In this document: in pieces, positions 1 to 7,926 of the stretch
How the letters are laid out: the number at the start of each line of letters is the position of its first letter
Numbering within the stretch: position 1 is the stretch's first letter
Assembly (NCBI RefSeq): GCF_029892515.1
Contig: NZ_JARXVF010000003.1
Coordinates: 62,001-126,000, forward strand
Length of the DNA stretch: 64,000 bases
Origin: Pseudaminobacter soli (ex Li et al. 2025)
GTDB taxonomy: Bacteria > Pseudomonadota > Alphaproteobacteria > Rhizobiales > Rhizobiaceae
Direction: 5' to 3'
Notes under the pieces: model-generated
What the model saw: only the letters and a program-made list of their open reading frames with translations
Databases searched by the model: none
What the model was told of the DNA's origin: nothing
Program-made: the position numbers and the translations under genes

Positions 1-194
1 TGCAGTGCCTCCGGGTCGTGCTCGGGAATGTGCAGCGATATGCCGCCGCCCGGCTTGTCGGTCGGCGACATCAGGAACTTCACGCCGTTGGGCAGCGTGA
101 CTTCGATCTCCTCGGCTTCGATCCGGGCTGACTTGCCGTTGTTGATGGCGCGGAAGGTCACCACGCCATGCTTGCCCTTGTCTTGCTGGTTCAT
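1..194 (-). CDS. Hypothetical protein, C-terminus beyond the window edge
   Basis: A minus-strand reading frame starts with ATG at 194 and runs off the left edge, giving about 64 residues (begins MNQQDKGKHGVV, ends in HIPEHDPEAL). An in-frame stop at 240-242 limits the start, and there is no other good start codon between, so the ATG at 194 is a reasonable choice. The visible part is soluble and has beta-strand-like stretches rich in charged residues. It carries no motif I recognise, and I assign no function. Confidence 0.5.
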   Translation of the reverse strand, partial: MNQQDKGKHGVVTFRAINNGKSARIEAEEIEVTLPNGVKFLMSPTDKPGGGISLHIPEHDPEAL

Positions 195-266
195 CGCTTG
201 TCCGGAGCCAAGCCGTCCAACGAGGCTGGAGCCTTGGCCCTAACTCCTTGTTTTGACGCGTGATCG

Positions 267-285
267 GAAAAGTTTGCTACTTTTC
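267..285. repeat. Short AT-rich inverted repeat
   Basis: GAAAAGT and ACTTTTC form a 7-bp perfect dyad around a TTGCT loop. Rhizobial genomes carry many intergenic palindromes built around AAAGT/ACTTT, and this resembles them. It lies between the partial gene at the left edge and the end of the cupin gene, so it could also act as a weak terminator of the minus-strand operon. I base the comparison with rhizobial repeats on general impression only. Confidence 0.3.
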
Positions 286-332
286 GGCGTCGCGCGCCAG
301 TGGAGATTTGGGCAAGCCATACGAAGGGGTAA

Positions 333-689
333 TCAGCCCTCCTGATGCATGATGTAGAGCTTGCGGGTCTTTTCGTGGATCGTCCACTCGCCGCGCCAGC
401 CCTTGGGCAGCACCAGCACTTCGCCGGCGCTCACCTCTTGAGTGCGGCCGTCCGGACCGTGCAGCGAGACACGGCCGGAAACGATATGGCAGGTCTCGGA
501 ATTGTTGTCGCGCGCGGCGGTGAAGCGGCCGGGCGTGCATTCCCAAACGCCGACTTCCAGCTTGCCGTCTGGCGAGGTCCACAGTGTCTTTGCCGCTTCC
601 ATCTGGTTACCCTCGATGGAGGTCGGCTTGGGTTCGGCTGCGCCGAGGTCGATCGTTGCGAGATGGGCGAAGGTCTGGAAGTCGGTCAT
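333..689 (-). CDS. Small cupin-domain protein (DUF861-like)
   Basis: This 118-residue protein is close to a single cupin barrel. The stretch from about residue 45 (GVWECTPGRF) through the glycine-containing turn SGRVSLHGPDG to VLPKGWRGEW is typical of the cupin_3/DUF861 family, whose better-known relatives act on ureidoglycine or are of unknown function. It is the last gene of the minus-strand polyamine operon, 39 bp after the FAD oxidoreductase. Such cupins often accompany puuB-like oxidases. A role in handling an oxidation product or in binding a metal is inference; the substrate is unknown. Confidence 0.75.
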   Translation of the reverse strand: MTDFQTFAHLATIDLGAAEPKPTSIEGNQMEAAKTLWTSPDGKLEVGVWECTPGRFTAARDNNSETCHIVSGRVSLHGPDGRTQEVSAGEVLVLPKGWRGEWTIHEKTRKLYIMHQEG

Positions 690-728
690 GGCAATCTCTG
701 GAAAGGCATTGGATATGAAAATCTGGGC

Positions 729-2111
729 TCAGTGCCCGGTGATGCTGTCGGCGAAGGCCGCGAGCTTCGAGCTGTGCTCCAGGCCCGCCTCCTCGCGCTC
801 GTCGGCGATGCGGTAGAGCTGGTACATGGAGTGCACGCCCAGCCAGCGCAGCGGCTCGGGCTCCCACTTGCGCACCTTCCGGTTCACCCAGGGCAGTCGG
901 GTGAGCTCGGTGTTGCGGCGCAAGATGAGGTCGCGCAGCGTGCGGCCCGACAGGTTCGAGCTCGAAACGCCCAGGCCAACATAGCCGCCGGCCCAGGCGA
1001 TGCCGGTTTCGTCGTCGAGGCCGGCGGTGGTGCACCAGTCGCGCGGCACGCCCATCACGCCGCACCAGGCGTGGTCGATCTTGAGGCTGCGGGTCTGCGG
1101 CAAAAGCCGCATCAGGATCTTGTAGAGCGCATCGATGGTTTCCTGCTGGGTCTGGCCGCGCACGTCAGTTTTGGAGCCATAGCGATAGGGCACGCCGCGG
1201 CCACCCATGGCGATGCGACCCTCGCGGGTGCGCTGGGCATAGCAATAGGCGTGCGCAGCGTCGCCGAGCAGCTCGTAGCCGTTCCAGCCGATCTCGTCCC
1301 ACAGCGACTGCGGCAGCGGCTCGGTGATGATCTGGGCGCTATTGAGTGGCAGCCACAGCCGCTCGTTGCCGGGAATGCCGGCGGTAAAACCTTCAGTGGC
1401 GCGGACGATGATCGGCGCGCGCACCGTGCCGCGATTGGTCGTGACCTTGCCCTTTTCGAGCGCAAGCACGGCGGTCTGCTCGTAGATCGGCACGCCGAGG
1501 CGCTCGACGGTGTCCGAAAGGCCGCGCACCAGCTTGGCGGGCTGCACGCGCGCCATGCCGCGCAGGACATAGGCGCCCTGGACATTGTGAACGTTGATGC
1601 GCTCGCGGGCCTCCTCAGCGCTGAGGAATGCGATGCGGTCGTCCGGCATTTCCCATGCCTTGGCCTCTTCATACTCGGCGCGTGCGCGATCGAGCTGGGG
1701 CTTGTTGGTGGCGACCGTGATGTTGTCGACGCGGCGGATGTCGGCGTCGATGCCCTCGGCCTCGGTCACCGAGATCACCTCGTTGACCGTGCCGTACATG
1801 GCTCGCTGCATGTCGATGACCCCGCCGCGCGTCGAGGTTTTTAGATATTTGTCGCGCGACCAGCCGAAGCCGCCCGACAGCCAGCCGCCATTGCGGCCCG
1901 AGGCGCCGAAGCCGGCGAATTCTTTCTCCACCACGGCGATGCGGATCGAGGGATCGGCCTTCTTCAAATAGTAGGCCGTCCAGAGACCGGTGAAGCCCGC
2001 ACCGATGATGCAGACATCGGCCTCGATGTCGCCGGGCAGCGGCGCGCGGGGGGCCGGCATGCCGATGTCGGCATACCAAAAGGATATGTTGCCGTTGACT
2101 TTGGCGTCCAT
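729..2111 (-). CDS. FAD-dependent amine oxidoreductase, gamma-glutamylputrescine oxidase-like (DAO family)
   Basis: The 460-residue protein has an N-terminal dinucleotide-binding motif (CIIGAGFTGLWTAYYL, near residues 34-49) followed by the GASGRNGG segment seen in FAD oxidases of the DAO/PuuB type. The length fits gamma-glutamylputrescine oxidase (about 426) with a longer N-terminus. Such enzymes oxidise the free amino group of a modified or free polyamine to an aldehyde with release of ammonia and hydrogen peroxide. It follows the ABC importer genes in the same operon (24 bp after the ATPase), so the imported amine is the likely substrate. No gamma-glutamylputrescine synthetase (PuuA) gene is seen in the window, so which derivative is oxidised is open. 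Confidence 0.85.
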   Translation of the reverse strand: MDAKVNGNISFWYADIGMPAPRAPLPGDIEADVCIIGAGFTGLWTAYYLKKADPSIRIAVVEKEFAGFGASGRNGGWLSGGFGWSRDKYLKTSTRGGVIDMQRAMYGTVNEVISVTEAEGIDADIRRVDNITVATNKPQLDRARAEYEEAKAWEMPDDRIAFLSAEEARERINVHNVQGAYVLRGMARVQPAKLVRGLSDTVERLGVPIYEQTAVLALEKGKVTTNRGTVRAPIIVRATEGFTAGIPGNERLWLPLNSAQIITEPLPQSLWDEIGWNGYELLGDAAHAYCYAQRTREGRIAMGGRGVPYRYGSKTDVRGQTQQETIDALYKILMRLLPQTRSLKIDHAWCGVMGVPRDWCTTAGLDDETGIAWAGGYVGLGVSSSNLSGRTLRDLILRRNTELTRLPWVNRKVRKWEPEPLRWLGVHSMYQLYRIADEREEAGLEHSSKLAAFADSITGH

Positions 2112-2135
2112 GATCTAGTCCTGCGGGAATGTGGG

Positions 2136-3254
2136 TCAGGTGAGGGTCAGGTCGGCGCGCTCGTCGTCGGCCAGAAGCTTGCAGTCGGAAACGTGCCAGC
2201 GCAGATCGACCTCGTCGCCGATCGAGAACTGCTGCGCCTCGAGCGGCGCGCGCACGATGGCGACGGAACCGTCGCGCAGCGTGACCTGGTATTTCGAGCC
2301 GGAGCCGAGATAGATCGCCTCGCTCACATTGCCGGTCAGGCTGTTCTGGCTATCGGTCCGCGGCTTGTTGCCGGGCGCCAGCGACAGCTTTTCGGGCCTG
2401 AGCAGGATCACCGGCTTCTGGCCGTTGGAGAGCTTGTCCCTGGCCACGATCCTCTGGCCCGCGACGGTGAGGCTGGTCTCGCTGCCCGAGGTCTCGGCAT
2501 TGCCGCGCAGGGTGGTGGATTCGCCGATGAACTTGCCGACGAAAAGCGTTGCCGGCTCGTCATAGAGTTCGCGGCCGGTGCCGACCTGCTCGATGCGGCC
2601 CTGGTTGAACACCGCGATGCGGTCGGACAGGACCAGCGCCTCTTCCTGGTCGTGGGTGACGTAGACGAAGGTGGTCCCGAGTTCGCGATGGATGCGCTTG
2701 ATCTCGAGCTGCAGCCATTCGCGCAGCTTCTTGTCCAGCGCGCCGAGCGGCTCGTCCATCAACAGAAGCGGCGGGTCGAACACGATGGCGCGGGCCAGCG
2801 CCACGCGCTGCTGCTGTCCACCGGAAAGCTCGCTTGGGAAGCGATGGGCGAAATCAGCCATCTTGACCATGTCGAGCGCGCGGCGAACGCGCTTTTCGCG
2901 TTCGCCCTTCTCGACGCCGCGCAGCGTAAGCGGATAGGCGACGTTCTTGCCGACCGTCATGTGCGGGAACAGCGCATAGTGCTGGAACACCACGCCGATG
3001 TTGCGCTTGTGGGCCGGCACGCCGACGATGCTCTCGCCGCCGACCGACAGCTCGCCCGAGGTGAGATCGGTGAAGCCGGCGACGACGTTGAGCGTGGTCG
3101 TCTTGCCGGAGCCCGACGGCCCGAGCAGGGTCATGAACTCGCCGGGCATGATGTGCAGGCTGACATCGTCGAGCGCGGTGAAGGAGCCGTAGCGCTTGGT
3201 GGCGTTGCGGATGTCGATTGCGGCGCCGCGCGCCATGGTTGCCGATGGGGACAA
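2136..3254 (-). CDS. Polyamine-type ABC transporter ATPase (PotA/PotG-like)
   Basis: This 372-residue ATPase has Walker A (GPSGSGKTT), signature ([14 protein letters not shown]) and Walker B (LLLMDEPLGALD) in the first 200 residues, then a TOBE-type C-terminal domain, the layout of PotA. It energises import through the two permeases encoded just upstream. Two starts are possible: TTG at 3254, which follows the permease stop by one base and has GAGGAG at good spacing, or ATG at 3236, which has no evident ribosome site. I prefer TTG because of coupling. It lies fourth among the transporter genes, ahead of the oxidase. Confidence 0.9.
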   Translation of the reverse strand: MSPSATMARGAAIDIRNATKRYGSFTALDDVSLHIMPGEFMTLLGPSGSGKTTTLNVVAGFTDLTSGELSVGGESIVGVPAHKRNIGVVFQHYALFPHMTVGKNVAYPLTLRGVEKGEREKRVRRALDMVKMADFAHRFPSELSGGQQQRVALARAIVFDPPLLLMDEPLGALDKKLREWLQLEIKRIHRELGTTFVYVTHDQEEALVLSDRIAVFNQGRIEQVGTGRELYDEPATLFVGKFIGESTTLRGNAETSGSETSLTVAGQRIVARDKLSNGQKPVILLRPEKLSLAPGNKPRTDSQNSLTGNVSEAIYLGSGSKYQVTLRDGSVAIVRAPLEAQQFSIGDEVDLRWHVSDCKLLADDERADLTLT

Positions 3255-3255
3255 T

Positions 3256-4041
3256 TCAGCGTCTCCTCTGCGAGCCGATAATCAGCCCGCCGCAGATGAT
3301 GAGCGACGTGGCCAGGAAAATGATGGTGCCGACCGCCGTGACCGTGGGGTCGGCGTCGCGGGTGATGCTGGTGTAGATCTGCACCGGCAGGGTTTTCAGG
3401 TACGGGCTGGTGATGAACAGCGCCACGATGATCTCGTCGAAGGAGGTCACGAAGGCGAACAGCAGGCCCGACAGGATGCCCGGCAGGATCAGCGGCAGCG
3501 TGATGGTGCGGAAGGTGGTGAGGCGGTTTGCGCCAAGGCTGGCGGCGGCCGTCTCCAGGCGTACGTCGAACACTTCAAGGCTCGCCGACACCGCGATCAG
3601 CACGAAGGGCACGGCCAGCATGGTGTGCGCGATGACGAAGCCCAGCGTCGTGCCGACGAGCTGGTAGTTGAGGTAGACGGCATAGATGCCGATCGCCAGC
3701 ACCACGCCGGGCACCACCATCGGCGTGATCAGGATGGCGCGCAGGATGCCGGCGCCGGCATGCTTCATGCGGCTCAGGCCGAGCGCGGCAAGCGTGCCGA
3801 CGATGGTTGCCGTGACGGCGACGATGGCTGCCACGCGCAGCGAATTGAAGAAGCTCGACGACCAATCGGGATTGGTGAAGAAGTTCTCGTACCACTGCCA
3901 GGTGAAGCCGGACGGCGGGAAGGCGAGCGACTTCTTTTCGTTGAACGACATCGGGATGATGACCAGCGTCGGCAGGACCAGCCAGATGGCGACCAGCAGG
4001 CAGAACAGGCCAAGGATGATGCGGAATGGCTTCATCGTCAC
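3256..4041 (-). CDS. Polyamine-type ABC transporter permease (PotC/PotI-like)
   Basis: An inner-membrane permease of about 260 residues with roughly six hydrophobic segments. It has the EAA-type loop (ETAAASLGANRLTTFRTITLP, near residues 165-185) that contacts the ATPase. PotC-class permeases are 255-280 residues. The first codon is GTG at 4041, overlapping the previous permease stop by 4 bp, or ATG at 4035; both give the same protein apart from two residues. It pairs with the permease encoded upstream. Confidence 0.88.
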   Translation of the reverse strand: MTMKPFRIILGLFCLLVAIWLVLPTLVIIPMSFNEKKSLAFPPSGFTWQWYENFFTNPDWSSSFFNSLRVAAIVAVTATIVGTLAALGLSRMKHAGAGILRAILITPMVVPGVVLAIGIYAVYLNYQLVGTTLGFVIAHTMLAVPFVLIAVSASLEVFDVRLETAAASLGANRLTTFRTITLPLILPGILSGLLFAFVTSFDEIIVALFITSPYLKTLPVQIYTSITRDADPTVTAVGTIIFLATSLIICGGLIIGSQRRR

Positions 4042-4946
4042 GACCTCGACGCTTGCTTATGCCGCTGGCGCATGAGGGGCGCAGCAAGGGCGAGAAGGAT
4101 GAAGGTCGACACCAGAAGCACCACGCCCATGGCGCCGCCGCGGCCCCAGTTGAGCAGGCTCAGCACCTGGCTCTGCACCAGGGTCGACAGCATGGTGCTG
4201 CGCGGGCCGCCGAGCAGGGCTGGCGTGATGTAGAAGCCGAGCGCGAGGATGAAGACGATAATCGCGCCGGCAAAGACGCCGGGCAGCGAAAGCGGCAGAT
4301 AGACCTGCCAGAAGGCGAGCGAGGGCCGGGCGCCAAGGCTGCGGGCGGCCTGCACGAGCCTCAGGTCGATGCCGCGCATGACCGAATAGAGCGGCAGGAT
4401 CATGAAGGGCAGAAGCACCTGCGCCATGCCGATGACGACACCGGTGGGCGTACGGATGAGTTTTACTCCGCCGAAGCCGATCGCCTTCAGCACCGAGTTG
4501 ATGACCCCGGAATCCTGCAGCAGGATCACCCAGGCCAGCGTGCGCACCACGCCGCTGACCCAGAACGGCACCAGCACGCACAGGATCAGCACCATCCGCA
4601 TGCGCGGGCCGACGACCGTCATCAGATAGGCATAAGGATAGGCCGCGATCACGCAGACGAGCGTGACCCAGGCCGAGATCGAGAAGGTGCGCAGCAGCAC
4701 CTGGATGTTGACGTCGGTGGAGAAGAACCAGACGTAGTTCTGCAGCCCCCATTCGGGTTCGGAGAAGCTGCGCGACACGATCGTCAGCAGCGGATAGGCC
4801 ATTGCCGCAATCAGCAGCAGGACGGCCGGCAGCGCGAGCAGGGACGGGTAGGCGGCAAGCCGCCATCTTCGCGGCTGCGCCGCCACTCCGTCTGCCTGCC
4901 GGGGGCCTGAGCCCCCGGACGCGGTCGTGTCGATTGTCTGGCTCAC
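4038..4946 (-). CDS. Polyamine-type ABC transporter permease (PotB/PotH-like)
   Basis: A 302-residue permease with a charged N-terminal tail, then about six membrane segments and an EAA loop (QAARSLGARPSLAFWQVYLP). Length and order match PotB/PotH. Translation starts at GTG 4946, about 20 bp after the binding-protein stop. The stop overlaps the start of the next permease, so the two are translationally coupled and form the heterodimeric channel. Confidence 0.88.
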   Translation of the reverse strand: MSQTIDTTASGGSGPRQADGVAAQPRRWRLAAYPSLLALPAVLLLIAAMAYPLLTIVSRSFSEPEWGLQNYVWFFSTDVNIQVLLRTFSISAWVTLVCVIAAYPYAYLMTVVGPRMRMVLILCVLVPFWVSGVVRTLAWVILLQDSGVINSVLKAIGFGGVKLIRTPTGVVIGMAQVLLPFMILPLYSVMRGIDLRLVQAARSLGARPSLAFWQVYLPLSLPGVFAGAIIVFILALGFYITPALLGGPRSTMLSTLVQSQVLSLLNWGRGGAMGVVLLVSTFILLALAAPLMRQRHKQASRS

Positions 4947-4965
4947 TCTCTCAGTCTCTCGGAGG

Positions 4966-6048
4966 TCAGTTGCCGGCCATCAGCGCCGTCCACTTCTCGG
5001 AAGCGGCGTCGAAGTTCTGCACCCAGAACTTGATGTTCTGCTGGTAGCCCTGCTTGACCCGCTCGGGCGTGTTGGTGAGGAACGCGGCGACCGCCGGATC
5101 GACCTTGGGCTTCGCCTCATTGTTGATCGGCGAGTAGGAGGTCTTCTCGGTCAGGACCTCCTGGGCGTTCTTGCCGAGATAGGCGTTGATCAGCGCGTAA
5201 GCCGCATCCGTATCCTTCACGCCGACCGGGATGGTCAGCTGGTCCATGACCACGAGCCAGTCCTGCCAGACCGGCGTGTACTGCGCGCCGTTCTTGACGG
5301 CGGTCATGGCGCGGCCGGTCCACATCAGGATCATGTCGGCTTCGCCAGATTCGGCCAGCTGCTGGGATTCCGCACCGGTCTTCCAGTAGATGGTGTCCGG
5401 CCCGAGCGCCTTGATCTTGGCGATGCCCTTGTCGATGTCGGCCGGCGTCATGTTATCCACCGAGCCGCCGTCGGCCAGGACGCCCTGCTCGATCAGGCCG
5501 CCGATCGGATCGCCGCTGCCGTCGATGGCGCGGATGCCGGGGAACTTCTCGGTGTCGAAGAAGTCCTTCCAGTTCTTCGGCGGGTTATCCTTGTAGGTGT
5601 CGTTCTTGTACATCAGGACGACGCCGTAGTTCATGGCCGGCACGCTGCACTCGCCGACCTGGCCGGCCGGGATGTGCGAGACGTCGAGCTTGGTCAGGTC
5701 GAGCTTCTGGAACAGGGTGCCGCAGTGCACGTAAGGCGGCAGGTCGGCGGTGTCGACGACGTCCCAGGTGACATTCTTGGATTCCACCTGCGCCTGTAGC
5801 TTGGCGATCTCAGTCGGGCCGTCGTTGAGAAGCTTGACGCCCGTCTTGTCGACGAACTCCTTGAGGGCGGCGTTCTGGCCGTCCTGGTAGATGCCGCCAT
5901 AGGAAACGAAGGTGAGCGTCTTGTCCTTGAGCGAGCCGTCAACGATGGTGCCGGCGGCCGGCGCTTCCTGCGCACTGGCCGCAAAGGTACTCACAAGAGC
6001 GATCGCCGTTGCGCCGGCGATGCCGGCCAAAGCTGATTTGTATCCCAT
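4966..6048 (-). CDS. Periplasmic polyamine-type binding protein
   Basis: The 360-residue product begins with a Sec signal peptide (hydrophobic core IAGATAIALVSTFAASAQ, cleavage likely after ASA). The mature part has the VSYGG..YQDGQ and FFDTEKFPG segments of bacterial solute-binding proteins of the PotD/PotF group. It captures the amine substrate in the periplasm for the permeases downstream. The ATG directly abuts the TAA of the XRE regulator, and its ribosome site (GGAGGAAG) lies inside the last regulator codons, so the two genes are translationally linked. Specificity for putrescine, spermidine or another cation cannot be read from sequence alone. Confidence 0.9.
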   Translation of the reverse strand: MGYKSALAGIAGATAIALVSTFAASAQEAPAAGTIVDGSLKDKTLTFVSYGGIYQDGQNAALKEFVDKTGVKLLNDGPTEIAKLQAQVESKNVTWDVVDTADLPPYVHCGTLFQKLDLTKLDVSHIPAGQVGECSVPAMNYGVVLMYKNDTYKDNPPKNWKDFFDTEKFPGIRAIDGSGDPIGGLIEQGVLADGGSVDNMTPADIDKGIAKIKALGPDTIYWKTGAESQQLAESGEADMILMWTGRAMTAVKNGAQYTPVWQDWLVVMDQLTIPVGVKDTDAAYALINAYLGKNAQEVLTEKTSYSPINNEAKPKVDPAVAAFLTNTPERVKQGYQQNIKFWVQNFDAASEKWTALMAGN

Positions 6049-6744
6049 TTATTCTTCCTCCAATGACCCGCTGTCTGCTTGAACTGGCCGGGATGCGAGC
6101 GAGGTCCGGGCCACGTATTGGTCGAGATCGACAGCGCCGCTGGTGGGGGGCGCGATGATCCACAGCACCTCGGCTGGCGTGTCGCCGACATTGACCGTCT
6201 TGTGCGGTGTCGAGGTGGCGTATTCGATGCTATCGCCTTCGCCGAGCAGGAAACTCTCGGAGCCCAGCGTCAGTTGCAGGCGGCCGCGCAGTACGATGAA
6301 TATTTCATGGGAGTCGCCATGAGTGTAGGGCAAGTCGCCGGTCGAGCCGCCGACGGCGAACTCGCCGGAATAGATCTCGACGGACTGGATGGGGCGGCGC
6401 GAAATCAGCGTCTTGCGATAGCCTTCGCTCACCGGCAGAGCAGGGCGCTCCGCGCGCGTCAGCACGCTGTGGGGCGAAACCTCCGTCTCGTCGAAGAGAT
6501 CGGCCACGCTGATGCCGAGCGCATTGGCGATCAGCATCAATGTCGAGGTGTTGGCGCCCGAAAGGCCGCGCTCGAGCTGGCTGAGAAAGCTGGCGGTCGT
6601 GCCGACCATGTCGCCGAGTTGGCGCAGAGTCAGTCGCCTTGCCGAGCGGTAGGCCTTGACGCGAGCGCCAAGAATTGTCGAGCGGCGCGCCTCCATCCCG
6701 GCGGTTGCGCCATCGCTCACGGGGTGATCTTCCGCAAGTTTCAT
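6049..6744 (-). CDS. XRE-family regulator with C-terminal cupin sensor (PuuR-like)
   Basis: From ATG 6744 the protein has 231 residues. A lambda-type helix-turn-helix occupies roughly residues 30-80 (LTLRQLGDMVGTTASFLSQLERG). A cupin domain fills residues 140-215 (GDSHEIFIVLRGRLQL, EGDSIEYATSTPHKTVNVGD). PuuR and many amino-acid/amine repressors share this design: the cupin binds the inducer and the HTH binds operator dyads. I take ATG 6744 because GGGAGGACGG sits directly before it; a GTG at 6765 would add seven residues. It heads the polyamine operon and probably autoregulates through the dyad at 6765-6801. Confidence 0.85.
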   Translation of the reverse strand: MKLAEDHPVSDGATAGMEARRSTILGARVKAYRSARRLTLRQLGDMVGTTASFLSQLERGLSGANTSTLMLIANALGISVADLFDETEVSPHSVLTRAERPALPVSEGYRKTLISRRPIQSVEIYSGEFAVGGSTGDLPYTHGDSHEIFIVLRGRLQLTLGSESFLLGEGDSIEYATSTPHKTVNVGDTPAEVLWIIAPPTSGAVDLDQYVARTSLASRPVQADSGSLEEE

Positions 6745-6764
6745 CCGTCCTCCCAACGGGTTCA

Positions 6765-6801
6765 CTTGACAGCCTATTAAGTCACTTTACGAGCCGTCAA
6801 G
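6765..6801 (-). promoter_or_regulatory. Promoter with operator dyad for the polyamine operon
   Basis: CTTGACAGC at 6765-6773 and GCCGTCAAG at 6793-6801 form an interrupted dyad (8 of 9 positions paired, 19-bp spacer) just before the XRE-cupin gene. On the minus strand the right arm holds TTGACG, which can serve as a -35, followed 15-17 bp on by an AT-rich stretch that can serve as -10. A repressor bound here would cover the promoter. It is a good candidate site for the adjacent regulator; binding itself is inferred. Confidence 0.5.
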
Positions 6802-6868
6802 TCGATTCTTCACGAGCTTCGCAAGAATCGGCAGTCGGCAAAAGGGGAGGAAGGGTCTGCAGGGTGCT

Positions 6869-6895
6869 GCGCGGCCATGTTTTCCACGGCCGCGC
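6869..6895 (-). terminator. Hairpin after ribH2
   Basis: GCGCGGCC and GGCCGCGC pair across an 11-base loop, 30 bp past the ribH2 stop. There is no U-run after the stem, so it may stop or only slow transcription, or protect the 3' end. Confidence 0.3.
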
Positions 6896-6924
6896 GGCGA
6901 GCATCGCTGTGTAAAAACAGCCGG

Positions 6925-7404
<480 letters not shown>

Positions 7405-7480
7405 TTACTCCGTTCAATGACCAGAATCAGGACGCACGAGACGAAGCATAATCCGCCCACTACGGGCGTCTTGCGGCTCC

Positions 7481-7624
7481 GTTCGCTCTCTTTCATCCGG
7501 ACTATGACCGTCGGCTCCGGAATCTAACCGGATCTGCTGACCTTCCCGGAAAATCCGGAAAGCGCTCGCGGGCTCAAGCTTTCGCTCTTACCGCCGGTGG
7601 GGAGTTTCACCCCGCCCTGAGAAC
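7481..7624 (-). promoter_or_regulatory. FMN riboswitch (RFN element) upstream of ribH2
   Basis: Read on the minus strand the element begins GTTCTCAGGGCGGGG, continues with CACCGGCGGTAAGAGC and AGCCCGCGAGCG, then GTCAGCAGATCCGGTTAGAT, and ends GTCATAGTCCGGATGAAAG followed by GAGAGCGAAC. These are the conserved boxes of the RFN aptamer in the correct order, and the closing helix pairs GTTC with GAAC. The start codon of ribH2 lies 83 bp downstream. Between them is only a 5-bp hairpin (CGCCC/GGGCG) without a U-run, so control is more likely on translation or by Rho than by a classic terminator. Confidence 0.95.
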
Positions 7625-7635
7625 TTAACGCGGCG

Positions 7636-7664
7636 TTTATGGGGTATGGGCTGTGGCTCGTCAA
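7636..7664 (-). promoter_or_regulatory. Probable sigma-70 promoter for the riboswitch-ribH2 transcript
   Basis: On the minus strand TTGACG (7664 to 7659) is followed after exactly 17 bp by CATAAA (7641 to 7636). This would start the RNA near 7629, just ahead of the first conserved riboswitch box. Spacing and boxes fit an alphaproteobacterial housekeeping promoter. Confidence 0.55.
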
Positions 7665-7669
7665 TCCCG

Positions 7670-7687
7670 TTTGCTCGGCCGAGCAAA
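7670..7687. repeat. Perfect 18-bp palindrome upstream of the ribH2 promoter
   Basis: TTTGCTCGGCCGAGCAAA is a perfect palindrome with no spacer. It lies 5 bp upstream of the ribH2 -35 box and on the far side from glpD. The lack of a loop or U-run argues for a protein-binding site more than a terminator. No owner for it is evident. Confidence 0.45.
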
Positions 7688-7702
7688 GGGTGTGGAGGGT
7701 GC

Positions 7703-7871
7703 TTTCGTTTTGGAAATCGAAGCGCCAAATCGCTTTCGTTTTTGTGTTTCGATTTGTAAAACGAAAGCGCGTCACCGTCCTGTCTTACTGGCTGGATATG
7801 CGGGGCGAGAGGTCAAATGATTGGGGGTTGGCGCGTTTTCGTTTGACATTCGTTATTGTTTCGAATTAGTT
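7703..7871 (+). promoter_or_regulatory. glpD control region with TTTCGTTT operator-like repeats
   Basis: TTTCGTTT occurs at 7703, 7734 and 7837, and its complement at 7759. The pair CGCTTTCGTTTT (7731-7742) and AAAACGAAAGCG (7758-7769) is a perfect 12-bp inverted repeat. TTGACA at 7843-7848 followed 17 bp later by TTAGTT is a possible promoter, with the last TTTCG box inside it. TTTCG-type half-sites are characteristic of DeoR-family repressors such as GlpR, which fits a glycerol-3-phosphate gene. No glpR gene is in the window. Confidence 0.5.
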
Positions 7872-7926
7872 CTTTATCCAGTAGGTGCAGGCTGGGGCTC
7901 AGTCTGCCGAATTTCATGTGCGGGCA

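Noticed and set aside
345-1844. Long plus-strand open frame (about 500 codons) opposite the FAD oxidoreductase
   Set aside because: It is a GC-driven shadow of the minus-strand gene: no ribosome site, no recognisable motif, composition rich in Arg/Ala/Gly/His, and the opposite strand has clear family motifs.
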